The translations under genes and the position numbers were made by a program. This document shows, one piece after another, positions 23,201 through 36,000 of a stretch of 64,000 bases of DNA (position 1 is the stretch's first letter; the number at the start of each line of letters is the position of its first letter). This DNA is from Uloborus plumipes (taxonomy: Eukaryota > Arthropoda > Arachnida > Araneae > Uloboridae). The stretch covers positions 24,685 through 88,684 of the forward strand of contig JAXGGA010004418.1 of assembly GCA_038373865.1 (NCBI GenBank), given 5' to 3'. The notes under the pieces were generated by a model, which had not been told where the DNA came from, did not search any database, and saw only the letters and a program-made list of their open reading frames with translations.

Positions 23201-26200
23201 TTTTAAATAAAAATTTAATGTCGTTGAAAAGGAAAAAAAAAAAAAAAAAAAAATACTGTCTGACCCGCTTAAGCGGGTAACGGATATACCGCGCTTTCGG
23301 AATAAAACATAAGGAACCGAATATTCCAGTGCCATAGACGCAATGTTAAAGATCCCCCGCTTAGGAAAGTATTCATTTAAGCGGCGTCGATAGTATTAAA
23401 TTTTAATGTTTTCTTACTTCTTTAAATAAAAAACTAACACGTTACAAGTGTAAACAAAATATAGTTTGCATCTCTCATTTTCCTCAGTCATCTTACATGT
23501 TATCTTTAGAAAAAAAAAAGGAATTGATCCTTTAAATGGTTAGCAGCACCTTCTCCAACAAATTTCAAAAAAAAAAAAAGTTAGATACAAAAAAAAGTAT
23601 CAATATTTCTGCTTATTACCAATGCACAAAAGTACTTCATTCACACATATACCCTAGTTAACTAACTGCTTTGCGAAGAAGAGAAAAAGTAATTCGAAAT
23701 TGAAAAACTTTAAATTTTAGAGAGAATATCTTTATATCTAAATTCTTCAAATATATTAGAACAACCCTTTATGCGAAGAAAATTAAAAAAAAAAAAAAAA
23801 AAGAGAAAAATCTAAGAATAAGAAACAGAAAAGTATGGCTTTTAAAAACATTAAATAAATTAAAAAAAAAAAAGACACGCAAGAATTTTCAAACATAAAC
23901 CACAACAAATTCCACTCACCATTTAACAGGTAGATAATTCCTAATTTCAAAAAATTCTAACTAATATCGCATTCACCAACCTTCCCCTCTAAAGTTCGTG
24001 GAAGTACTGACAAGAAACACATCTCTCTTCCCCCGATGAACTTTTCCTCCCGATGCCACCCACACGTCACGTGGGGGGCACAGCGCCTCCTCGACCAATG
24101 GGAAGGCGGCGCCAGAGGGGGCGTGGGGGACCCCTTTCGAACGTCGCGCGCGCTCATATGCGTCACAAATAAATAGATGAGGAATTATTTTCGCCCGCCG
24201 CGCCGGGAGGATAGACGCAGTCGTCTCAAGTACGCAATTTGCGAGTTCGACTGGGAAGTCGTCCGCTTCCCACTCCCCTCTCGCACGCCAGAAGGTGAAA
24301 AGTCACAAACGATCCAAAACAAAATGTTTACCAAGGATATGCAAAACAGCTTGGCACACAATTAAGTGTGTCGTGCTTCGTTCGAAACAAATTTATAGAA
24401 CGTCTCGGCAAGTTTTCTCCACTTAACGAAAGAGCCAGCACAAATTTGACAGCAATATACTGTCTCTCAGAAACTGTCCGACTGAAATGACCATGCTTAC
24501 CGTTTTCAATGGGACACCACCGGTTTCATGTATTATATCCCGTTGTCCCCACACATACTGAAATGCTCCGTTTTTACTTAAAAAAAAAAAAAAAAATGTG
24601 TGAAAGATCAGTTCTAACCTTCCCGACGAATATGACTTTTAGAAATGCTTGCATCTATTTTCTTTGGCAAAGCAAGGAAGAAAAAAAAATGCATCTATGC
24701 AGTAATAACAAATTAAATTATTACAACAAATAATTTTAAAAACTAATTCATCAAGAATATATTTTGGTATTAACAGGTGATGTGTTGATTTTACAGGGTC
24801 CGATTAGTCATGGCGACTAAAAAAATGCCTTGGTTACTGGTTTTCTCAGAAAGAGAGGGGAAAAAAGATGCAAAAACATTACAAATAAAAATTTTGATGT
24901 AGTATATTTTCTTTTAAGTTTTCGAATTTCCAAGTATAAATTAATATTTTTCAAGTAAAATAACATTTACACTAGTAAAAAAGATTTTTTCAATCACCAA
25001 TACATTATTAATATCGGACTTATACGTAAACTTATGTTTTTAGAGGAAATTTAGCTTTCGAACTTTTTTATTTTTATGCTTTACTTTTTAATTTTTTTTC
25101 ATGGAAAAGTTATTTTTTCTTTCAATTATGTGCGATAGGCCATCTTACACTGAATTTTTTCTAAAAATTTTCGTGAAAGCTTTTCTTGGCTCCAAATCTT
25201 TTATTGTTTGTCGCCTTCTGCATGTGACACATGATATGACATGAATGCACGTGGTGTCAAATTCAATCCAAGTTTGACACACGATTAGAATCCTATACCC
25301 AAGGCCGAATTCCTCCAATGGAAGGAGTTCAATTTCAGCCTTGGACCATGACGCATCAGTCAATAAAATATTCAATTTTAATTGTGACAAATTATTTTAC
25401 GACGATGTTTGTTTCACTATCTTGCTTTTACGAGGCTTCGACGCTCTTTAGAGGTCGACTAATAGCTAAAGGATTTTCTTCTTCACTTCAAAGCCACAAG
25501 ATTAATTGATCTTTTTATTTCTTTCTTTCGAATTGCAAGCAAGTAAACACTTTTATGTAACTTTAATCGTGTCAAAAAGGTATTTTATAAAGGTGTCATT
25601 TTAACTTGTACTGCATGAGGAAAAAACGTGAGAGCAAAATTAATTGGAAAATGTCTTGTTTAAATTCTACAAGACAGGAACAAAAAATATCAATTTTATT
25701 GCCAACATTTTTGCTCATTATGTTTTAATTTTACATTTTAGCGGAACGTTTTATATTGTAATACAACTTGATATATTTATTTGGCAGATTATTTTACATT
25801 TTACTGGAGCTTTTAAGGTTGTTTATTTTAGTTGGAGAATTTTTTTAAATATTTTTTAAAAACTTTTAATATTGTTTCAATAACTTAGGGATTATTTTAC
25901 ATTTGTACGAAACTTATTGATTTTTAACTACCAAATAAATTTATTTGGCTTTTTTTTCCTCATTTTAATGGCACTTTTAATTTAACCTGATGAGCCTGTT
26001 TTATTTGATTGGGGTATCTGGAACTGGTCTTTTTGATTCATTTCTTTCGACTACATATTTTCTGCAAACATGTGATAAAATGTGAAGCAGAAAAGTGACA
26101 TCGTCAAATAAGCAGTTATCACGTAACCTTCTGCAAACACATGCTCCCAAAAATAATGTTCCGAATGCGAAAACACATATGAGTTCGTTATAAACACAAA

Positions 26201-27053
26201 ATAATGCTTAGTACTGTCACAATATTTCCCCGTCAAAAAATATTGTCATTTACTTCGCTTAAGCACTTGACAGTGTTCAGGTAACCTGGTAGTGTATTGG
26301 CTCCACAAATATTTCAAAAGTTCCAAGCAAATTAATTCGGCCATAAAAAACAAGAAAATTTTAAATAATCCCCAGAATTAATTTTAAAAGCCAGTAAATT
26401 ACATTAAAAGTTCCATTAAAATGTAAAATATTATGCTAACTTCGTGACTTATTCTCAATATCACCAAGCGACCAGTTTTCGTAAACCCGATTTCTTTCTA
26501 GCAACAACAATTTTTGTCGCTTAGCATCCTGAAAAGCTCTAGGGGGGAGGGAGAAAAAATTACGAACTGGGTGAACAATATTGACAGTCAGCTGAGTAAA
26601 AATAAATTCTGTAAATCTAGTTTCACTGCCTGCGCAGTATTAAGGCAAGGTAAACAACCAGCCCGCGATAGTCCCCCCCCCCCCCCCCCCAGTTACCAGC
26701 ATTATTTCCTCCGCTCAAACTCTCTCTTTCTGAACAGAGTTACGGCAACGTGGTTCGCTCGACTCCACAGACATTACAAAAGTTCCATCGAAATATAATA
26801 AATGAGCCAAACAAATTAATTAAGCCATAAAAAAGCACAAAAAATTTCATTAGAATAAAAATTATCCAGCAAATTTACAAAGTCATTTAATTGCATTATA
26901 AGCTCCGCCAAAATGTAAAATGTGCTAACTGTCATTTAGCTACAATTCGCCAAGCTACTGCGTTACAGTAACCACACCTAGCATCCTACAAAATTTTAGA
27001 GAATTCCCTATCCTAAATTCAAAAGAGTCCTCCTGTATCCTTCTTGGAACGTC

Positions 27054-27093
<40 letters not shown>

Positions 27094-30000
27094 GGCAAAA
27101 GAGCACAAACTCTGGGTCTAATAACAACGTCAAGATCCATTTTATACATCGAGCTCCCTGGAAAAATAAAAATTTCTGTAAAACTAGTTTCACTGCCTGC
27201 GCAGTATTACGGCAAGGTAAACAACCTTTCCGAGCGCTGCGGTTGTTTTCCCATCAAGTTACTACAGAGTTCAAAACATAAGCGAAAATACATTTAACTG
27301 CGAGTTGTTAATTCAAGTGGCTGTCAAAGTTGCTCTGTCGCAAAAATTTATTTCTCGAACTGTCTTCGGTTAGTTCAATGGATGATATTTTAAGGTTTCA
27401 TGGCGAGAGCATTCCAATAGGATAGTATGAAAGTTTTCGGTGTATAGAGTGGCTTGAAAAAACAATCCACAGCAACATCATTTTTTATTGGCGCATTCGT
27501 GATATTTTTTTAAACAAATTTTTGTAAACTAGGTTGCAAAATAAATGGAGCTACTATTACAACGAAATATCCAGTTCAACAAAATAAATGTTCAGTCCCG
27601 TTTTCATTGAAATTGAGTCGTTTGAATTTTGTTACAACGAAATTCTAGCTACGATGTACAATATTTGCTGTCCCTTGGAGTTTAATATAGCGGGATTTTA
27701 CTTTAGCTATTTATTTGCCAAGGTCATTCTGCATTTTTATCAACCGGACTCTTTGGGAAAACTGCTCGTTAATATCGTTTAATGTTTCTTTAAAATAAAA
27801 TAAGCTTCTTCAATTGAAACTTTAATTTCGGAAACCCGTCAAGTAATTAACTGTATAAGTTCGAAAAGCATTCATACCCTTATTTAAAAAAAAAATGATA
27901 AGGGTTATAATATTTCAAACTGAAATGCATTCACGTTTCTTTCAGTAAAAAGTGTGTTGCAATAGCATTGAACTATTTAATGTGACGATATAAATCTTTT
28001 AAAAATTAGAGATTTTGTTTCATATAACACCAATATCATAACCAAGCAGGGGTGCCCACAGGGGGGGGGATTATGGCGCAAGTTGCGTCATCACAATTTT
28101 TGGGGGAGATTTTTTGAAACTAACTTATTTGTTTAAATTATTTATTAATTTATTTTTTAAATTAAATTATTTACTGATTTTTTTCAATGTAAATTATTCA
28201 TTAATTAATTTTTTTAATTTGAATGATTCCTTTATTATTATTTTTTTATTTATTTATTTTTCGTGTGTGTGTGTGTCCCTGGAATGTCTGAAGAGAAAAA
28301 AAGCGATTCTATTCTTCGCATAATTCGTACTTTAGAAAATAAATAATATATAAAAAAAATAATAAATGTAAAAAATAAACAAAAATATTTAAAATAATAT
28401 TTAAAAAAAAATAAACAACATTTAAAAAATAAATAATAATTAAAAAAAATAAAGAAAATAAAAAAGAAGGATAAAAATAAAAAGCACAATAGGGTTGTGA
28501 AAAATTTAAGGGGGGGGGGAGGAATTTGCGCCATTGAGCTTGGGGCACCCCTGTAACCAAGATTTATTTTGCTAAGGGTCAAAGGAAAATATTCCAATAG
28601 TTTCCGAGAGGCAACTGCAATAGTCTATTACATTTAATTCCGCAAGGATAGAACATTCTGTTCGGCATCAACGACCCGAAATGATACTCCCATTCGTTCT
28701 CGGCTCCACAAGTGAAAGGATCCAGACCGCGTCAGATAAACAAGGAATGAGTCAGCGTCCACCCCGTCTCATATGTCCCCCATTCGAGGTCCCAGAGCGG
28801 CTTATCGGGGTCGTTTCCAAAATACGGGGAGAGAGTGTTTACCCAAGTGAGGAGACTTCCTATTACAGCTGATAACAGACTGAGAGAACGGAAACGGCAC
28901 TTCCACAGTCCAAGTCTGGAATGGTGAGACTCGAAATCGGAACTCAATTTCGCAAAACGGGCAAGGCATATAAATTTTCTTCTTTTACTTATTTCTTTTT
29001 TTATAATCATGTATATGGATAAAACATGTTTTGCTATTATGGGCCACTTTAACAAGATGTTTTGAATTTCTAAAATTGTATGAACAAAATGGATGCATCA
29101 TTATAATTTGAACTTTATGGAAAAGAAAGCTGAAAGCTAAGCTGAAGTTGACCCTAAAATTAAATTGATAATAACTTTTATTTTGGCTTAGGTTGCAAAA
29201 TGCTTTTACTACCTACAAGATTTTACTTATCATATTTACTTAGGAGTGGGGAGGGGAGGTAACTTAAATAATCAATTGAACAGTTTTATTGCAGAAGCAA
29301 AAGAAGTCTTGTTCACAGTTTCAAACTGAAACATCTTTAGCTGTTTAAATTCAGGCCCACCATGCCAATTTTTTTTTCCCGAAGAGAGATAATAAATTCC
29401 GTACAAATTATGTGAAAAAACAACAAAAACCAAGCCTAACTACATGTAAATATATTAATTTTTCAAAACTAGGAAGGTAAATGCCCCTCACCCTCTTAAA
29501 AATGGACTTGCTAAAATTCAACATTTGCATTTCGACTTTACGCAAGCTAAATCCCAACTTTTAGAAACCGTCATAACTATATTCAATTTCACTACTTTTA
29601 GAAGTTTCCCCCCGACCCATGGCAAGTCTTCAATTTAAATTCATTAAAAAGCAAATAAAATCCGAGTTTGTTGAGAAAAAGCAACATCCACATGGCTCAA
29701 AAATATCGTTGTTTGTCCATGACCTTGCAGGTAAACAAGGTTCGATGCGGGTATAAATAGCGCGGGGAGGGAATGGGTTGAGAAGCCATTTTTTTTTTCT
29801 TGGGTTTACGCCATTTCGAATCCGATCCTTCGGAAAAATGCGCACTCGGTTTCGGTTTGGCGGGAGTCGAGATTGACAACCAACAAATGACGATGTGCCG
29901 GAAAAAAGAAGGTACATCTATCTTTGCCAGACAACTCCATAAACCTAGTTACTTACTTCTATGACACTTTCGCACAACTTCGCAGTCTGTCGGTGCCAGA

Positions 30001-33000
30001 ATTCAATTCAGAAGAGCGACACATAAATTTACATTGAGTTTTATAGTATATTGTCGTCTATTTTTGACCCCTTACTACTTTTTTTTCTGCTTACATTTCT
30101 TTTAAGATATCTTATATTTTTCCACAAAAACAGGGCTTCTGCTAACAACAAGACAGAAACAGCGCCACGATAGGAGCTCAACAAAGCTTTTCCTATTTGC
30201 CAAATATTGATTGGCGATTCAGAAATTTTTTCGTCATAACTTTTTTTTCCCCTCAATGATGCCTAATTTTTTTTTAGGTGTAGGTATCCATGCTCGAATG
30301 TTTCGTTTTTAAACATTATTTGATCATTCCGGAAAATCCGGAGTCTTATTCGGTAAATTAACAATTACCCCCTTTTGTTTCGGGTCTTCCCTGAGTGCAA
30401 TCTTAGAAAGAAAAATAAATATTTGAAATATTAGATGCGAGCTTTCAACGTAATTTAGCACGTTGAGAAATTTTCAAAAAATGTGTCATGGAGTCAAAGA
30501 AATATCACTATTCCTCTTAAAGCAAATACGTGCATACGGTTTTTGATGCAATTTTGTACCCCACAAAACGTTTTCCCCCTTCTAAATAGGTATCTGGACT
30601 AGACCTAGCTGATATTTTTTTATTACTTTCATTTTCAATAAAAATTGTTTTACAAGATTTTTTTTAAGGCAAAAAAGAATTAATTACTTTCCTAAAAATG
30701 TATCATTTAAAAAATGTGCACATTTTTTTGTTTCAACGACATAAAACCATCATGAAAAAATTTCAAATTAAGAAATCACAAGGAACTTGATTTACTTGCC
30801 AAATAACTCATTTCTGAGCGAAAATGAGCCCGGTTTACACGTAATGTTCTGAAAAAATTCCCTGCCCCCCGTTTCTATTTAGAGAATTATCTTCGATACA
30901 AGCACAGTTAATTTTCACCCCTCCAGAAATCCACTCGTGTCGAAAATAAAGCTTCCCGCCACTTAATACAGCCCCGACATTCCAGACACCCCCCATTTTC
31001 CCCACATCTGCAGATATGGAAGAGTCTGTCTGGACCCGGTATTAACGAGCACCCTCGGCTGCTGGAAAAATAGAACTTATCCTCCGCAGACGGTTTTTAT
31101 TCGCGGAAACTCCCTTTCCCATACCAGCTTAGTCACACTTCACACACGAGGGGGTCGCACACATTCCATTTGGAGGGGGCTGCTCGAGTCGCGGTCACAA
31201 ACTAAGTTTAGGTCATGTGGTTTCATTCCCTCACACGCTACCAAACATTTTTTACTTGCAGACGTAAAAAAGATATTGTATTGAAACTTTGCACTGAAAT
31301 TAAATTTCACTAACCACTTCCTGTAATTGTAGAGCTACAGATGACACTGGATTTTACGAACTCTTTGCATCCACGAAAAAATATTCTTAAATCGAGTTCG
31401 TGAAATTGATAAACTTTTATTATTTATTTCCTTTTTTTAGCCTGTAATTCATCCATTCTCAACATAATTCAAGACGAAACTTAATAAAATTCACGTAAAT
31501 TATGTTTAAACTATCAAAGGGGAGCTAAGTTAACTATGACGTGGCACAATGAATTGGATTTGTTTCGTGGGGCCCGGCGGAAGGTTATTGGTCATGAACA
31601 GCAGAGCCGCATAGGGAGGGGGGCCTGGGGGTAAAACATCTCCCGATGCTTTGTTTTCAACAATGTTTCCAATAGTAATATAATAGCTTTTCACGTGTAA
31701 TGACTTGATTAAAACAAAAAAAACCTCCAGAAGGAAATTTTGACTACGCTAGTGATCATGACAATAACAGAGTCCTGCTGTTATGACTCGCACTGAAATT
31801 AAATTTGGCTTATCACTTCCTGTGATATATATATAATTGCAGAAGAAGCTCAATTTTAAGCTCTTTGGATCCACGATTTTTTTTTTTTTTTCATTAAATT
31901 GAATCAAGGGCAGATCTAGCTTCTAATTTAAAAGTGGGTTGTTTTTGGAAAGGGAGGGGCAAAGTGCAATTCTTGTGCAAAAATGAGCCAAGTATGCATT
32001 TGGCAATTGTTATATTCAGTTCATTCAAAGTATGTTTAAACTATCAAAAACTTAAGCTACTTATAGCGTGACACACCAGCAATGATAGAATTTTCTGCTG
32101 AGGGTGCAGAGAGATTTAGTAACACCGAGTTCGATTTTTTTCCGGGGCTCGTGGGATGACAATAATACAGTCCTGACGTGTGTACTTTTTTCGTAACACA
32201 CAAATGAAAAACGTTTTGTCAACGCATTAATAATGCAACTACACGATATACCAGGGGTTTTAAGTGGGTTTAACCCCTCCTCCCCTTTTGGCACCTCTAA
32301 AGTGACATTTATCCACTATACTTCAAATATGGTTCAGAAACCGAACTTTGTTGGTATTTGAGGGGGGGAGTGAAAAAAAGAAATTAATGTACGTTATAAA
32401 TATTTCGTAATTTTTTTTAAAAAGTGAATTTTTATACCCAATTAAAATCAAAAGATCAAAGGTATCACTCCAGGCTAACACAGATAATTTGTTTCCAAGT
32501 TAAACAGCGGAGTAATATAACTCCCACGATAATGATAAAACAAAATCAACACGGAGGCCAGAAAACGAGCGATAAGCTTATTTATAAACGATTTCTTTTC
32601 CCTCTCAATCGCTCTCCGAAGCTCTTCCTATCCTTTTCCATCCATCACCTCCCTTTCTCTATCTCTCGAAAGCTTCTAATTCATTGGATAAGGATGAAAA
32701 GCACCGGGAAATGGAATCAATTAAGATACGTTTCAGGCGCTTTCTTTCTTTCGGTCCTCCTTTTTTTTAGAAATCGAAGATTGTTTCGAAACTTCTAAGT
32801 TCTATTGCGGACTATAACATCCTGATGTACGCCGTGTCCTGATATTTCTTTCGCTGTTCGGTTGATTTGTCTTTTCAATCTGTTTTTTTTTTCTTCCAAA
32901 AACGAAGAAGCATGCATCGAATCGCCAAACTACTGCCTTTAACCACGTGGCCAAAAGGAACTTAACATAAATTAAATACAAAACGTTAAGTTCGGATCGA

Positions 33001-36000
33001 ATATGTGAGTGGTTCTTTTAGTTCATAAAATGTATGTCACAAAAGGAGCAGCACAATTACTAGTACAATTGTTTTTATTTGTATATTTCAATTATTTTTT
33101 GCGGCTAATGGTTACATGATCAGGGCTGGGCAGTTGGAAGGGAAATGACAGATTAAAGGAATTTCAGAGTTTTTGACTCCGAAAATCAGTCCGACTCTGT
33201 AGGCGAAGTTGCTGACTGATATAAGAAATACCGACTCAGATTCTTAGATTTTATAACCGTTGACTGATTTTTCAGTAACTTTTAACATTTATGTATAATT
33301 ATTACAATGATTACTTATACACTGCGGTACAAAGTTTAGACAAAATGCAAATATATGAATAAAAAGAAAACTATTCAAAGAAATGCTTTGAAATTTCTAC
33401 TGAAGGTACACAATATGGTCCCAAATACGTGTCTGGAGTTCTTAAAAATATAACTGGATGGCATTATGCAAAAAGGAGTTAACCCACAAAAACCTGATTT
33501 TGAGATAATGGGCTTTAAAGTCAACAAACTCTGGCAAAAATCATGAGCTCTATATCAATATACCAATGATATGTTACCATGAAACGCCGATAGGGCTTAA
33601 ATCATTTTTGCTTAATGTAAAAAGCAACATATTTCACCATCAGAGTTGGACAACTTATTTTTTTATATTTTGTGGGTTAACTCCTTTTTGCATAATGCCA
33701 TCCAACCCTTGAAATGTGATTGGTGGAGGAAAGTCGGGAATTTATTATTCGAATATAAAGTGTAGAGATTGCTGAAAAAATAATCAAAATCTCGAAAGCT
33801 CTGTAGTTCTCGTGAAAGAAGATGAGAAAGTTTGGAAGCCAAAATTTTAAAATGAACCTACTTTATTAATTTTTTGTCTTTTAAATCGGCTCTAGTATGG
33901 TAGCATATTGTTTTTTACTTTGTGCAGAGCAAATTCAGACATGCGTATCGATCAAAAAGTCCAAGAAAAATGATATTTCTTAAGGATGAAGGAATTGAAA
34001 AAACGGCTCGAACTGACGATTCGCCCCTTAATCCTACAAAACTTCAACTTGGGTCAAAAACAGCAAGTGACACCATAAGTAGATGAACAACTGTATCGGA
34101 ATGCATAAAAAAAACAAAGAATTGTGCTTGAGCCTTTTCGGACAGAGTGTTCCAAATAAGCCAGATTTTAATGGTAAAAGCAGCACAGCATATGATCATT
34201 GGATATTTCTCAAGTCTCGCGAAAAGAATTATAATCCATCTAGGCCATCCCAATTTTAATAATTTTTATTAAAGAAAGTGCCATTCATTTTTTAGTCACG
34301 ATGGTACATATGCTGCTGTACTGGCGCGCCATTTTCACAAGTCTGTTTTGTGTTATCATCGCCTTTTGCGATATAGGAATTCCAAATGCTTGGACCTCAC
34401 GCAGGGAAACTTTCAGACGTAAACACGCTGTTTTGTGTCTATTAACATCAAAGGCGAGGAACTCTCAGGAATGCGAGCAAATAGTCAACGAGTGTTCGTT
34501 TTCCAAGAAACCCCGCCATGTGCTTTTTGTGTACCACAGTAAAATGGCAAATAGTTGACATTTGTTGCGCCCAGCGAGAATTCCTGTTTGGTGTGAAGCG
34601 ACATGCATGACACTATTCTGCGCATAAATTTGAGGGAGGATAAACCCTCTGACAAGAGAACGGTAATAACTTTCATCATTCTCGGATAAACACAGACGGT
34701 CTGATAAACCCAGCGGTCGGGGAACCCCCGGAGAGATCGGGATTCGAGATGGGATGGAGAAGACTCTGGGAGAGCGGACAAGATGGTCATGCTTGTCACG
34801 CAGTGTTCAAAATATCTACTTATACAAATTATGTAACATAGCTGTAAATACTGTAGTAATAAATATGCTAGTGTTTTACTTGCATCCTCTGTTTCAATCA
34901 ACTAACGAACAGAGTAGCCAAAACGTTACACTGCTTTTCACATTAGAATCTGGCTTATTTGGGACACTCTGTCCGAAAAGGCTCAGGCACAATTCTTTGT
35001 TTTTTTTTATGCATTCCGATTGAGTTGTTCAACTACTTATGCTTTCCATGCTGTTTTCGACTCAAGTTGAATTTTTGTAGGATTAAAGGGCGAATTGTCA
35101 GTTCGAGCCGTATTTTCAATTCCTTCCTCCTCAAGAAATGTAATTTTTCTTGGCCTTTTTGATCGATACGCATGTCTGAATTTGCTCTCCACAAAGTAAA
35201 AAACAATGTAGATACTACCATACTAGAGCCGATTTAAAAGACAAAAATTAATAAAGTAGGTTCATTTTCAAATTTCGGCTTCCAAACTTTCTCGTCTTCT
35301 GTACACGAGAACTACAGAGCTTTAAGATTTTGATTATTTATTCAGCAATCTCTGCACTTTATGTTCGAATAATTAAATCCCGCCTTTTCTCCACCAATCA
35401 CAATTCAAGGGATATTTGCATAAAATCTGACTATTGTCTTAACTTTTGCAACAATGAAAAAAAAATGTCTTTTGTAATGTCCAAAATTTGATTCCAGTTA
35501 TACTCTTAAGAACTCCAGACACATATTTGGGACTATATTGTGTACCTACAGTAGAAATTTGAAAGCATTTCGTTGAATAGTTTTTTTTTATTCATGTATT
35601 TGCCATTTGTCTAAACTTTTGCATCGCAGTGTATCTTTTTCTTAACATTTAAAGTTTTTTCGTTAATAGTTATTTGACACCAAGTTAATTTAAATTTTTA
35701 TATTTTTTATTCATTTATTATTATTATTATTTAAGGAGACAGAACAAAAATGTTGTCGTTTACAAATTTTTTTTTATAAATGTTTTATAAATGTTCCTAC
35801 AGTCGAAAGTTATTTTTTTCTTTCTCATCGTCCCCTCCCCCTCCTCTCAAAAAAAAAAAAAAAAAAAAATCTACTAGTCCACGAATTTTTTTTTCAAAAG
35901 CTCTCGCCAGTTTCGGGTGAAAGAAGGTTGATAAATGCTGCCCTAGACGCTGCGGGTAAAGCTACGCGTTCCATCAAACGGTTGTGAGATTATTCTTTTC

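Larger units (their letters stand above)
33320..35631. mobile_element. Tc1/mariner-like foldback element with long inverted arms
   Basis: The ends are CACTGCGGTACAAAGTTTAGAC and the inverse of GTCTAAACTTTTGCATCGCAGTG, each flanked by TA (33318-33319 and 35632-35633). Inverted homology runs inward for about 700 bp per arm, to TCCAAATAAGCCAGATT on the left and its complement on the right. The arms enclose about 730 bp of unique DNA (about 34186-34917). No intact transposase was found. The arms contain stops in all frames I checked. Confidence 0.8.

Noticed and set aside
27057..27092. Poly-lysine proteins read from the poly-T tract
   Set aside because: Homopolymer artefact without a supported exon.
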